Shown: positions 7,733 to 17,997 of the stretch, piece after piece
How the letters are laid out: each line of letters starts with the position of its first letter
Numbering within the stretch: position 1 is the first letter of the stretch
Source of the DNA: Bryoerythrophyllum caledonicum
Lineage: Eukaryota; Streptophyta; Bryopsida; Pottiales; Pottiaceae
DNA: 64,000 bases
Assembly: GCA_963971425.1 (NCBI GenBank)
Contig: OZ020525.1
Span: 17,242,187 to 17,306,186, forward strand
Direction: 5' to 3'
Notes under the pieces: model-generated
Database searches by the model: none
Told to the model about the DNA's origin: nothing
The model's input: only the letters and a program-made list of their open reading frames with translations
Program-made: the position numbers and the translations under genes

Positions 7733-10306
7733 CTAGAAAGCCTTCCGAATGCCGAAACTGATAAATCTACCGATCGGGTCGAGGTAAGCCGGTTGATAAG
7801 TGAGCGGTGTCGAGCCGGTCTGGCTTCGCACCTGTTGGCGTTGATTAAACAGATTGCTGATCCCGAAAGTGGCTCGCGTTCCTTGGAGCCATTTCGGCGC
7901 TTCGGGGCCGCCGAAGCGGTCGGCAAGGTTCGCGAACAGGTTGAAGTTGACGGTAGTGAGATCAGAGAAGGTCAGATCGCCGGACGCATCACCCAGATCA
8001 CGAACGGTGGTCCCGCTTCGCCAATTGGCAGTCACGCGTGCACCCAACCCTTTTTTGAAGACACCCGCCTGCAATTCAATCCGGTGCTTGCGCGTACCGC
8101 CGAGGATATCGATCGCCGCTCCGTCCAGTAGATCGAGACTGGGCAAATCCCTGCGGACGAGAAGATTGTCCAGAAACTGCCATGTATGAAAAAGATTGAC
8201 GTATAGCCGGCTTGTCAGATTTTCAAATCGCCGAGCCATCGCGCTTCCCGGCTGCACCATCGTGACCATCGTACCGGGCCTTGCGGATGCCCGTGCGTCT
8301 GCCTCGTTTGCGTAGCTACGCACCGGTGCACTTCGCATCCATGGCTCAAGTGCGCCCAAAGGGCGAACGAAGCTGAGCCCCCAGCGCATCTGCGCCTGGT
8401 CGGACCGTTCGAAGTTGAGCGGCGTGCTGTCGATCTGCATCAGCCGGCCGCCGACGTCACGCGTGAACCGCCCGGGAAACGCCGCCTCGATCTCCGGCGT
8501 CACGATTGGAAAGGCAGCGATCGGGTCGTCTATTCGCGTCGTGAGATATTCGATGCTGAGCGTAATGTCAGTCTTTGAAAAGGGCTTCGCATTGAATCCT
8601 AGCCTGAAGACATGCCGATCATCGGAGCGAAGATTCGCGTTGCCGCCGAACACCCGCGTGACATCGGCGATCTCTCGCCGTGTGAAATCGAAGGTGCGAA
8701 CATTCGGCGTCACTACCAACGGGGCACCAAGTTGCTCTACTGAAGGAGCGCGCTGCTCGTTCGTTACGGATGCAACAACGTTGATCGCTTCGATCGGCGA
8801 CCAGTTGAGGCCATAGCCGAACGTTCGCAGCGTGCCGAAGTCGGATAGCTTCTCGATCGCCATATTGGCATTTGCCGAAAGGTTTCCCAGCCAAGCCAGC
8901 CCCCCTTTACGCAGCCTCGTGATGGGCACGTCAAAACTGGCCTGGATGACGCCTTTGTCGCGAGAAAGCGCCGTCCGCTGCTCCACGCCGTTCCGCAACG
9001 AACTACTGCTGAATTTGCGTGTCTCGAAGCCGCCGCGAAAGCTCATCGATACTGGACCGCCCGGCAATTTCAGCGACGCGCCGTTAAGCACCAGATCCGC
9101 ATTGGCGAAGGAATCCACCGCACGCGCCTCGTCACGTCCGGCGAGTGCGCCGTTGGGATCGGTGAGGATTTCGGTACTGGTACGATCGTAATTGCCGGTG
9201 AAGGACCACTGCCATTTTCCCACCAGTCCGCCCTGAGAGATTCCAAGATGAGCGAGACGGGTATCAGTTTCTTGCATCAACGGGTCATCGAGGACGATGC
9301 CAAGGAGGCTCTTGCTTTGACTGGTTTCATACCGGCCGTTCAGTGACGACGACACGTCGTTTAGTAAGTTGCCGCTGACCAGACCATTGATAGCCAGACG
9401 TTCCGTTTCGGGTAACAAAGAGCGAAACCTGCCCGCGTCGGGCGTGCCATCACGTTGCGCCAAGCCTCGATCACTTTCCAGCAGCGCGCTCGCTCTGCTG
9501 TAGTCCGCACCGAAATCGAACCGCGTATCGTCTCGAATAGCAAAGTAATTGGCTTGTGCACCGGCAGTGTCATACCCGCCCTCCGTTGGGAAGGAAGATG
9601 CAAACTGACCGAGTCGGGAACTGAATTTTTCGAATGTAACGACGTTGACTACTTTTTGGTCTGCTCGATAGCCATATTTTAGCGCTACTTCCTCGGGAAA
9701 CACCTCCATACGTTCGATCGCTTCGGTGGGAATTTCGGCGATTTCAGTAAAGCTGGAGACACGCCGTCCGTTCAACAACGTGACGGGGCCGTTATCGTCC
9801 CCTCCGCGGCCGCTGCTCACCTGTGGTCCCAGCGCCTGTATGAGCTCCCTGACGTTGCTGACCCCATAGGCATTGATGTCGAGTGGGCTGAATGTCCGCT
9901 CGGGCGCTATGGTACCGACGACCGATCCCCGAGGCCGACGCCCCGAGACGACGATCTCGCCGTTGCTCGCGGGCATCGAGGTGGCAGTTGATGGCGCGGT
10001 CGGTTGGACGGCCTCGAAACTCTTGGCCGCAGGCAGGGCTGTCGGAATTTGCTTTTCCAAATCCAACTGTAGGTCGGATGGCAGGGGATTACCGTCAGCG
10101 TCTAGAAAGTGAGCCTGGGGAGGAGGCACATCGGTCGGCTCGGTAAGGATTTCATTGGTTGCCGTCGATGGCTTGGCTGGAGCCAGGGCTTGGCAATCAG
10201 CAGATGCCTCCATTGCGACAGCGGTCATAAGCGCCGCCATCAATCCGAGATCCGATGTCCTCAAAGACCGGAGCCGCCGCCATAGCGCTGGTCTGAAGCG
10301 ATCCAC
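7733..10306 (-). CDS. TonB-dependent outer-membrane receptor
   Basis: An 857-residue receptor of the kind that imports large substrates through the outer membrane using TonB energy. There is a hydrophobic leader (about residues 20-37), a Pro/Thr-rich linker, a short GEIVVSGRRPRG segment at 116-127 typical of the region before the plug, a plug domain at about 130-225 (ELIQALGPQV, LLNGRRVSSF, ERMEVFPEEVALKYGYRADQ), and a long beta-barrel with alternating hydrophobic and polar residues ending in aromatic Phe (GIRKAF), the outer-membrane sorting signal. The annotated start overlaps the upstream gene by 46 bases; Met23 (about 10240) would avoid this and keep a signal-like leader. The substrate cannot be inferred. 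Confidence 0.85.
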   Translation of the reverse strand: MDRFRPALWRRLRSLRTSDLGLMAALMTAVAMEASADCQALAPAKPSTATNEILTEPTDVPPPQAHFLDADGNPLPSDLQLDLEKQIPTALPAAKSFEAVQPTAPSTATSMPASNGEIVVSGRRPRGSVVGTIAPERTFSPLDINAYGVSNVRELIQALGPQVSSGRGGDDNGPVTLLNGRRVSSFTEIAEIPTEAIERMEVFPEEVALKYGYRADQKVVNVVTFEKFSSRLGQFASSFPTEGGYDTAGAQANYFAIRDDTRFDFGADYSRASALLESDRGLAQRDGTPDAGRFRSLLPETERLAINGLVSGNLLNDVSSSLNGRYETSQSKSLLGIVLDDPLMQETDTRLAHLGISQGGLVGKWQWSFTGNYDRTSTEILTDPNGALAGRDEARAVDSFANADLVLNGASLKLPGGPVSMSFRGGFETRKFSSSSLRNGVEQRTALSRDKGVIQASFDVPITRLRKGGLAWLGNLSANANMAIEKLSDFGTLRTFGYGLNWSPIEAINVVASVTNEQRAPSVEQLGAPLVVTPNVRTFDFTRREIADVTRVFGGNANLRSDDRHVFRLGFNAKPFSKTDITLSIEYLTTRIDDPIAAFPIVTPEIEAAFPGRFTRDVGGRLMQIDSTPLNFERSDQAQMRWGLSFVRPLGALEPWMRSAPVRSYANEADARASARPGTMVTMVQPGSAMARRFENLTSRLYVNLFHTWQFLDNLLVRRDLPSLDLLDGAAIDILGGTRKHRIELQAGVFKKGLGARVTANWRSGTTVRDLGDASGDLTFSDLTTVNFNLFANLADRFGGPEAPKWLQGTRATFGISNLFNQRQQVRSQTGSTPLTYQPAYLDPIGRFISFGIRKAF

Positions 10307-10762
10307 GCCAGGAAATCAGCGTTTAATGTCTGGATGCCGCTCGCCTGGTCCCGATGGCCAGTTCGATCAAGTAGCCACTGTTTCAGTGGCTTTCCGTTGC
10401 GAATTGCATCCGACAATTCAACGATAACCGTGGGATTTTTGGTTCGGATGACGAGAAAATCATAGAAAGCGGACGCCATGGCGTAGAAGATTGGGGTTTG
10501 GTCGGAGACTGCCTCGAACACAGTGACCTGTCGATCCGGCGCAGGAATCGATTTGGCCTCCATCTCAGGGTGAACCATCGTCAGAAATTTCTCCAACGAT
10601 ATCAGTTTCTTCTCCTTGGCATAGCGGACCGTTGCACGCCGCCGAATTGTTCGCAGCTCTTCCCCTTCGAAAGCCACGGCGGCCATTTCATCCAGCCAAT
10701 CGGGGGCGTCTCCACCATATTGATCGCTGTTTGTGCTGGGCACGAGGTAGCGAACGAAAAGA
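10261..10762 (-). pseudogene. bacterial protein fragment, N-terminus lost at a junction
   Basis: About 167 C-terminal residues, reading out of the junction near 10760. The first part (HDLFVRYLVPSTN, then DAPDWLDEMAAVAFEGEE) resembles the segment after the HExxH zinc motif in gluzincin (peptidase-MA-like) proteins, where a P-x-W-L-x-E-x-x-A motif supplies the third ligand; this is a weak likeness. The rest is unrecognised. Its stop overlaps the receptor's possible start, which suggests a natural two-gene operon. The N-terminal coding part is missing because the sequence changes source at about 10760. Confidence 0.5.
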
Positions 10763-10763
10763 T

Positions 10764-11127
10764 CATGGCCGATCTCGCCACGCCCGAGACCGGCGAGCCG
10801 CTGCCCTACGAGCGGCTCGCCGTCGTGCCGGCGCAGGTCGAGCGGCTGGAGCGCGAGATCGACGCGATGAACGCCGAGCTGGAGCCCCTGACGAGCTTCG
10901 TGCTGCCGGCCGGCTCGTCGGCCGCCGCCCATCTTCACCTCGCGCGCACCGTCTGCCGGCGGGCCGAGCGGGTGATGGTGGCGCTGTCGCGCGTGGAGGG
11001 CGAGCGCGTCGGCGGCCCCGCGCTTCTCTACGTCAACCGCCTGTCCGACCATCTCTTCGTCGCCGCCCGCATCGCCAACGACAAGGGGCGGGCGGACGTG
11101 CTGTGGATTCCCGGCGCGAATCGATAG
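10764..11127 (+). pseudogene. C-terminal part of a PduO-type cob(I)alamin adenosyltransferase
   Basis: About 120 residues match the C-terminal two thirds of PduO-type ATP:corrinoid adenosyltransferases, which make adenosylcobalamin from ATP and cob(I)alamin. Diagnostic stretches are DLATPETGE, LTSFVLPAGSSAAAHLHLAR, RRAERVMVALS, YVNRLSDHLFVAARI and the C-terminal VLWIPGANR. The family is normally about 190 residues, and the missing N-terminal part includes the P-loop-like ATP site, so this is a fragment. The cut lies at about 10755-10764, exactly where the opposite-strand gene is also cut, so two unrelated bacterial pieces meet here. Confidence 0.82.
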
Positions 11128-11130
11128 GTC

Positions 11131-11240
11131 CGCGCGAACCGTAAGGTTCGTCGCGCCGCGAACCCTGCGCGAACCGTCAGGTTCGTCGCCCCCCCCCCCC
11201 GCGCCAGCCCTGCGCGAACCGCAGGTTCGTCGCACCCCTC
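11131..11240. repeat. three small hairpins after the PduO fragment
   Basis: The hexamer pair CGAACC / GGTTCG recurs three times around 3-4 base loops (GTAA at about 11140, GTCA at about 11178, GCA at about 11220), each within a GCGCGAACC...GGTTCGTCGC context. They look like a bacterial intergenic palindromic repeat or stacked terminators downstream of the adenosyltransferase gene. The bacterial-to-plant junction must lie between these hairpins and 11254. Confidence 0.6.
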
Positions 11241-11253
11241 CGCGCCAACCCGC

Positions 11254-11510
11254 ACGCGCCCAGCTATTCCCGCTCGCACCCAGCTCGTTCCCGCACGCGC
11301 CCAGTCCGTTCCCGTTCGCGCCCGGCCTGTTCCCACATGCGCCCGGCCCCAGTGTCCACGCGCCCGATCATAGATCCTACGCGCGAGGCCGTAAACCCTA
11401 CGCCCGAGATCCCAAATCGTACGCGCGAGACCCCAGCGTACGCGCCCAGTCCCCATACGGCATGCGGACGTTCTCCATGCCCCATGCGCGCCCGGCCCGC
11501 TAGTATAAAT
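11254..11510 (+). promoter_or_regulatory. GC-rich array 1 with TATA box, upstream of unit 1
   Basis: Degenerate copies of ACGCGCCCGGCCC begin at 11254, 11274, 11295, 11316, 11337, 11358, 11379, 11400, 11421 and 11440, a spacing of 19-21 and mostly exactly 21 bases, or two helical turns. Further loose copies reach about 11498. A TATA box (TATAAAT, 11504-11510) follows at once, and the first ATG of unit 1 lies 280 bases downstream at 11790. The same layout recurs upstream of three other genes in this window, so I read it as a promoter-proximal element. Confidence 0.6.
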
Positions 11511-11789
11511 GGTCGCGCGCGCCGAACCCATCTCACAAACTCCAATTGGAAATCGTGGCCTTCAACTATCTTTATAAGGTGGTTGACTGCGTGATCTTTG
11601 ATTGGGGCTCCAGATTTGCACACATCCATACGACGTATTGCATCACCGCATCGATCACCGTTCTAATTAATTAACATCGCTACCTTGGATTATTTTGAAA
11701 TCCAAGGTGGTAATTTTTGTTAGTTTTTTTTAGATAGAGCTTAGCGTAGTTAGCGAACATTTTGGTAGATTTTTTTACAGTGTTCGGCT

Positions 11790-12219
11790 ATGGAGAGTGA
11801 GAGTGAGCCGGATGCCCAACTATAGCCACCAATGTCCACCGCGCAGAGGAAGAAGGAGAAAGAGAGATAGGGCGAGGCACGGGAAGCTCCAGAAGAAGCG
11901 GATGCACGTGTTCAACAATCCAGCGAAGATTGCATTCGTGGGTTGGCAAGATGAGCCATCACCATGGTCGTCCGTCACTTGCGAGGATTACATCGAGTGG
12001 TGCCATCTGTCGAAGATATTTCCTCCACATCGCTATTTAATAAATCGTCGCGCTAACAAGGCGAATTTGAAGTATTGCATCAATGAGGCGTTTCGAGCTC
12101 GTGCCTTCCAAGTTCACCAATACTTATACGAGCTCGGATTCATGCCCTGCAATGATTGTCCCCTCTATTTCGCTCGCATGGTATATGCGGAGGTCGTTCT
12201 CAATAAGCGAGTGGATTAG
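11790..12219 (+). pseudogene. unit 1, N-terminal domain of a three-copy plant gene family
   Basis: The natural ATG at 11790 opens MESESEPDAQL and stops; one frame over, the conserved family domain reads from about 11797 to 12219. Shared with units 2 and 3 are a basic N-terminus (LQKKRMHVF), then FVGWQDEPSPW, YIEWCHLSKIF, NLKYCINEAF, and ARMVYAEVVLNKRVD. It stops at TAG (12217-12219) exactly where the sisters read Trp in VDWRTMEIQ. Function is unknown; the conserved Cys, His and Trp residues suggest a folded domain. It belongs with the RING-bearing frame at 12501-14204 as one broken gene. Confidence 0.6.
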
Positions 12220-12500
12220 AGGATTGTGCGGAAAACTCCAAAAATGCCAAGGGTGTGGATGCATGCCGATGTGCCTAGGGAGTAGCATCCTATGTTTCAT
12301 TTTGCGGCACTACGGCCATAGAAAACGGATGGCCGAGAAGAAGTAGCTCCAGTAGAGTCAGATTCATCATTGGATTCGGACTCAGATGGACGTGTAGGTC
12401 GGCGTTCATCGACTTCTCTAGTGGCGCGTGCATCACGGAAAAAGCGCCAACGAGTGAAGCTCCATCAAGCAGGACGTCACTGGTTCAAGGAGGTGGCCAA
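12220..12500. other. decayed linker of unit 1
   Basis: Corresponds to the acidic Ser/Asp-rich linker of units 2 and 3 (SDSDG-like stretch near 12362-12395), but split over frames. No intact coding frame. Confidence 0.4.
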
Positions 12501-14204
12501 GTGGATTTACCAATCGTAAATCTTGTTGGCGATGATGAACCCATAGCGAGGCTTGAGGGTGTTGGAGATGAAGAACCCATCCATGTTATGGATGAAATGC
12601 CAATGATGGATGTCGTAGTCACCACTTCCAATACCAGGCATGTAGCATCAGAGTCCGGAAGTACGACCGTCGATGCTCACTAGGAGTTATTGGACACTAT
12701 CAGCTTGAAGGATGAGATGATTCAACGTCTCCAAGAAGAGATTGAAAACCTCAAGCTGCCATCCAATGAAAAGGGTGATATTATCACCAAGCAAGCAGCC
12801 GAGATAGAAGAACTGCGTCGAGAACGTGTTGCCAGCCAGGCTAATTTTGGCGGAGTTGCTCGAGGTGTGGATGACAGAATCCTCGACAATGTTATTGGCA
12901 ACATTACTAGCTGCTTGCTAGAGACCCCGACAAGACCACCGCGTCACCGCTTCGGTAGTCGTCCATTGGTTTTTCTACCGCCGCCGACTGTAGCAGCGCA
13001 GCCATTCGTAGATGCCATCGGCACCAAGGATTCTCTGTCGTTTTCCCCAACTAATCCAAGCACGGAACTTGTTCAGCTTTGCACTGCAAACGACATCCTT
13101 CGAAAAAGGATTAGATCGGTGAGCGAGCAGTACTATCAATGGAAGGTGGCATGCATCTTGAATGTTGACCGTGCGAGGCAGATGCTAATAGAGGTCCAGA
13201 AGATTGACAACGAATATTTGACGAATAATACGCGCCGTGACTTTGGACTCACATCTTGGGCTCACATCGACGAGATGTTTCCAACTGAATTGCCTCTGTT
13301 GCCAGGTGGTAAATCTATTGAGTGGGCAAAGTTGAAGTGGGACCACGTAGAGGCTATGTCTTCTCATGCCCCTCAACCAAGCGAAAACGTGGCACCACGC
13401 AAATTATGGCCAACACCAGCAAGCTTCACGCAAAATGAAGATGCTTGCCTGGTTTGTTTAAATCCTTTCGGGCCAGAAGGTGCATATGCTTTTGGCACGT
13501 GTCGGTGTTTATACCATCCGATGTGTCTGCTAGGTGGTATCTTGACACGTAGGTTTTGCGCAAAGTGTAGAGCACCATTTCATAAGCGCTTGTATGAAGT
13601 GTTTGGCCTCACCGCCTACATGCCACCTAGTAGGGAGCTGAACTCGGAGAATGCGCCTGGGGATGCCTATGCTCAAAAGTGGGGAGAAGATTTGGTGTGG
13701 AATTCGCGTGCGCAGTGCCACCAACTACATAAGTCCAGTGTAAGCACGCAATTTGGTTGGGAAAATGACCACGAAGAAATTGTACGAGTGGCCAACAAGC
13801 TCATATCGGGAACCACCGTGGACCATGTTGGTAAACGAAACTTCTTCTACCAAGTCATGGGCGGATATTGGGATGCTAGGCGGAAGCTATTTCAATTCGT
13901 GGGACGTCCAGATGGGAAACTGTGGAATCACCAGGGACGTGTGGTGTCAGAATTGGGAGAGGCCACTGATCTTGACCTTCGCAATGCGTTGCAATGGGAA
14001 GAATCGCAATGGAAGGAAACTTGGAATGAGGAAGCTATTGATTTCCTTCTTGAGGAACATAGTCCGGCGACTATGAAGACTCTCAAAGCACTTTGGAACT
14101 CCAAAATGTTACGTGCTGTGGTAAACGCGGATGGGCCTCACCAGAGGACGCAAGCGGCTCGTAAATTGTTGGATGATGGGGCCTCAGGAACTTGGAAGTG
14201 GTGA
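12501..14204 (+). pseudogene. unit 1, coiled-coil and RING-like C-terminal part
   Basis: One frame is open from 12501 to 14204 except for a TAG at 12681-12683. After it come a coiled coil (KDEMIQRLQEEIENLKLPS) and a long middle region, then a RING-like cross-brace at about 13445-13590: CLVC, then CRC, H, C and CAKC with the C-x2-C ... C-x-C-x3-H-x2-C ... C-x2-C order. RING domains usually bind E2 enzymes in ubiquitin transfer; that role is inferred only from the motif. The last 150 residues are rich in Trp and charged residues and unrecognised. Starting at the ATG at 12690 gives an intact 504-residue protein, so a shortened product is possible. Units 2 and 3 lack this region. Confidence 0.5.
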
Positions 14205-14439
14205 ACCAAGTGGAGCCGATGCGTGATGAAGTGGAGTATAGGCAAATAGAATGCAAGATGAAAGCGTAGCATTTGTAACCATTTTGTATGTTGCGAAATT
14301 TGCATATGCAATATAAATATAAGGACATCTTTAAAGCATTGACCCATTTCTTGCATCTCCTTTGAAACATTGAAATTAGTTTGTAACATTTAACATAATC
14401 CAATTTGCAAGAACAGAACTTTCCATGGTCCCTGTTCGC
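14205..14439. other. AT-rich 3' region of unit 1
   Basis: AT-rich sequence after the RING gene, with ATTTGTAACATTT-like phrases that recur after units 2 and 3; it probably holds the 3' untranslated region and polyadenylation signals. No gene. Confidence 0.4.
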
Positions 14440-14612
14440 GCGCGCCCGGCCCCACAATGCACGGGCCCGGCCTCAAAAGGCACGCGCCTGGCCCCGTTCG
14501 CACGCGCCCGACCATTCTGTTCGTACGCGCGAGACCATGATTGGTATACGCGAGACCGTCCCATCTCGTACGCGCGCGGCCTACAGGGGGCATGCGCGCC
14601 TCGCTATAAGTT
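14440..14612 (+). promoter_or_regulatory. GC-rich array 2 with TATA box, upstream of unit 2
   Basis: Motif starts at about 14440, 14461, 14482, 14502, 14525, 14548, 14570 and 14592, spaced 20-23 bases. TATAAG follows at 14605. A block shared with unit 3 lies between the TATA and the ATG (about 14632-14752): GCTTTGGCCTGCAACTGCCA, then GTGGCGGCTGCTT and GTGTCTATTGACACC. The ATG of unit 2 is at 14762. Confidence 0.6.
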
Positions 14613-14761
14613 TGGAAATCGTGGCACGATGGGCCCACTTCCCAGGCGCTTTGGCCTGCAACTGCCATGTGGCGGCTGCTTTCTAAGCACTATTGGGAAG
14701 TGGGTCCCGGTGTCTATTGACACCCTTTTACTCCCGGCACCCCTTCACGCTAGTTTCAAGC

Positions 14762-15685
14762 ATGGACTCAAGTGGGCCTTCTGAGATTCGGGCTTTCGAG
14801 AAGAAAATGAAGAAACGACAGCGTGATGCGGGACGAGTACGCAACCACAAGCAGAAGAAACGCATTCACATATTCATCGATGGTGAGCTGAAGGCATTTC
14901 GAGGCTGGGAAGATGTACCAAGTCCGTGGACATTTACACAGTGTCCAAAGTACATTGCCTGGTGTCATTTGGGACAAATGTGGCCGCATTCGCGGTATTC
15001 GCAACTTCGAATATATGACAAGGGTAATTTAAATTACTGCACCAATGAAGTATTCAAAGAAGGATGCATCCAAGCGTACCAGCATATCTACAACACGGCA
15101 AAGGTTCACCGGAACGAGGTGAATCTATCCATTTTACGTATGGTGTATGCTGAGATTATACTCGGAGTAGTAGTCGATTGGAGGACGATGGAAATACAAC
15201 CAAACTCCAAGATGACACCAGTATCCACGGCGTCACTACCAATAGAGCGCAAGTTTCCGGGCGAAGCTCTAGGAAAAAAGGCCAAGGAGGTTGAAGTTCC
15301 AAACGAGGAAGTCGTGTAGTCTGCCACTTCCAGTGACGACTCGGATACTGGGTGTGACTCAACTATTCGCAAGGAGATTGAAGGCTTTATTAAATGCCAT
15401 TGGCTAGATTCTGCCCTCCAAGAAACACCGACAATTGGAGAAGATTCCGACAAGGAAGAAGATCCAACTGAGATGGATGCGGTTGCATATGAGAACATCA
15501 ATGAAAACCTAGACTCTTCTGATGATGTTCTAATTGGACGAGAGGCTCATCTTCAACTTCTTGCTAAATATCAACAGAGTTTACAGGGAAACAAGAATCT
15601 GGTAGAAGAAGCCAACCGCAACAAAGGAGAACTTCAAAAATTACGCGTTGTACTCCAAGAAAAGGACAATCAAATCCAGGAATAG
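14762..15685 (+). pseudogene. unit 2 of the three-copy family
   Basis: The ATG at 14762 opens 185 codons with the whole family domain: KQKKRIHIF, FRGWEDVPSPW, YIAWCHLGQMWPHSRYS, NLNYCTNEVF, LRMVYAEIILGVVVDWRTMEIQ. TAG at 15317-15319 interrupts it at EEVV*SATSSDDSDTG, where unit 3 reads EWSASSSDDSDTG, so a Trp codon became amber. The same frame then runs on through an acidic linker to a coiled coil (QQSLQGNKNLVEEANRNKG) and ends at TAG 15683. The 185-residue N-terminal product could still be made. There is no RING region. Confidence 0.6.
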
Positions 15686-16618
15686 GTGAAGTTGGTGTTT
15701 ACTTTAAAGTCGTAGAATTTGATAGCAATGGAAGTAGTGCCATGAATGATAAACAGGAAATTTTGTAACATTTTGAAATCATAGACCTTGTGAATTTTGT
15801 AAATTGCACTTCATTTGTAAATGGCTTTAGTTCGAAACAATATTGTTTGTCTCTGACGTTAATCAAGTTTGTATGGTTCAACATGTTTTTTAATTTGTAC
15901 AGTGTAATAAAGTGAATGTTCTATACAATCTTGTATACGTTTAAATTATATATTTGATGAATGTGTTACGATCTTCCATGATTGTACAACTTCATGCACC
16001 TCAGTCAATAAATTAAATTCACTTTTGTCTAATATTTAATAACCGACTACAATAGTCTATAGTATCATCGAGAATTTTTTTGTAGTGGAATTTTATCATG
16101 TGTTGAAGAATAAAACTTAAATTTTTGTCTCAAACATGTAAATCATAAGACTTAACAATAAAAATCATGTTACTTTCTTGCATAATAAATGATTTGGGAT
16201 GTAACAAAATCCCCAATATTAATGCAACATTATTATTCTTGGTTGAATTATATGTAACTAATTGCAACGGCCTTCCAAATGATAAGAGATGGCATTCTAC
16301 CATACAAATTATCCATATTATATCTTAATATGAGTATAAGTTTGCCATACAAATCATTTCCCATGCTAATTGAAGGTACTAACTCTCCCCAAAAAATCAT
16401 TAAGTAAGCATAAGTATTGTGTGCTTAGGTAAGTATAAGTATTGTATAAGTAAGTATAAGTATTAAGTATTGTATAAGTAAGTATAAGTACTAAGTATTG
16501 TATGTATAAGTATAAGTATTGTATTAGTAAGTATAAGTTCAAGGTCATTGGTTATAAGTAAGTATAAGTATTGTATGTCAAGTTCAAGGCACAAGTTCAA
16601 GGCACTCCCCTCTTGCTT
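15686..16618. other. AT-rich intergenic region with TAAGTATAAGTATTG repeats
   Basis: AT-rich, no gene. From about 16400 to 16580 the sequence is a degenerate tandem of AAGTATAAGTATTGTAT-like words (units of roughly 12-20 bases), a young microsatellite-like tract. Confidence 0.6.
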
Positions 16619-16694
16619 ACGCGCGCAACCCTCCAACGTACGCGCACCTCTTGGTCGTATGCGCCCGCCATAGGTCACTAATTTACTATAAATA
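16619..16694 (+). promoter_or_regulatory. GC-rich array 3 with TATA box, upstream of unit 3
   Basis: Three motif copies start at 16619, 16640 and 16659, followed by TATAAATA at 16687. The shared downstream block lies at about 16724-16810 and includes TGCCACGTGGCGG with a perfect CACGTG G-box. Unit 3 begins at the ATG at 16848. Confidence 0.55.
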
Positions 16695-16847
16695 TTAGAT
16701 TTCAAAATTAAGACCCCACTTCCTAGGCGCGCTTTGGCCTGCAACTGCCACGTGGCGGCTGCTTGCTTGGCACTTTTGGGAAGTTTTTTACGGTGTCGAT
16801 TGACACCTTTGTATTTCGCCACCTTCGTATTCCTCTACATCGTCACC

Positions 16848-17774
16848 ATGGATTCTGGACAACCATCTACCACTAGCACTCCCTACGAAAAACGACAACG
16901 TGATTTTCGTCACGCACGCTCAAAGCAGAAGAAGCGCTTTCACGTATTGATGGATGAGAAGATGAAGGCATTTTCTGGTTGGGAGGCAGTTCCAATTCCA
17001 TGGACATTTGCACTATGTGCAAAATACATTGGATGGTGTCATTTAGGGCACCTCTAGCCATACTCGCGGTATTCTCTAATGCGACGTACAAATAGGGCCA
17101 AGTTGGGGTATTGCACCAATGAGTTCTTCAAGGAGCGTTGCATCCAAGCGTACCATCACATTTATGACGAGGGAAAAGTGCGCCGCAACTGAGTAAATAT
17201 TTCAATTTTACGGATGGTTTACGCGGAGGTGGTACTTGGCGTACCGGTTCATTGGAGGACAATGGAAATCCAAACACAATCCAAGATGGCGCCAATCATT
17301 GGATTAACAATATCGTTTGTGCGGAAGTTTCTAGGAGAAGGTCTCGGGAAAACCATGGAAGTTGAACCTTCGAATCAAAAAATCGAGTGGTCTGCGTCTT
17401 CATCTGATGACTCAGATACTGGATGTCATCAGTCTGTGCGTAGGCAACAAGAATTGTCCATCGTATTAGGCTTGAACCCTAAACCGTCAGTTCCACAACA
17501 AGACGGAGATGCCACGAAGACGGATGCGGTACCTGATGAGGGTGTGGATAATAAAAAAAATTCTACGGAGGGTGACTGGGTGAGTCGTGACGATTATATT
17601 CGAGTTGTGAAGCGACTAAATGAAAGCTTGAACGTAATTGAGGATCTAGGAGAAGATCTCGATGAGAAGGATAATGAAGTTGCGAAATGTCTTTAAGAAA
17701 TTCAAGACTTGAAGGCACAAGTTCGGGAGAAAGACAATCTTCTTTCATTTTTTACTGGCTTTAGGGGAGTTTAG
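16848..17774 (+). pseudogene. unit 3 of the three-copy family
   Basis: The ATG at 16848 opens the family domain (KQKKRFHVLMDEKMKAF, FSGWEAVPIPW, YIGWCHLGHL). TAG at 17055-17057 replaces the Trp of unit 2's MWPHSRYS, and TGA at 17190-17192 breaks RRN*VNISILRMVYAEVV; the frame is otherwise continuous to TAA at 17694, through VHWRTMEIQ, an acidic SSDDSDTG linker and a coiled coil (LNESLNVIEDLGEDLDEKDN). Past that stop the coiled coil continues (EIQDLKAQVREKDN) to a final stop at 17772-17774. It is a pseudogene. Confidence 0.6.
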
Positions 17775-17997
17775 AACTACAACAGTGCTAGAAATGTACA
17801 TAGAGCAATGTTGAATTGTTTTGGAACAAGAGCTTTCTACAATTTTGTAACTGCCATTTAATATTGAGCGATATTTTGTATGTTTAATAAAACCTTGTAA
17901 ATTGAGTGGCATCATGTATATTTAGTGGATTTTAATGAGATGTTTTACATATCAAAATGTTAAGTGTTGCACTGTTTCAATATACCGTCGAATTAGT

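Noticed and set aside
3367..11127. Functional horizontal transfer of lignin-related and vitamin B12 genes into the plant
   Set aside because: No introns, bacterial overlapping gene starts, cut genes at each edge and an adjacent gap point to chimeric assembly.
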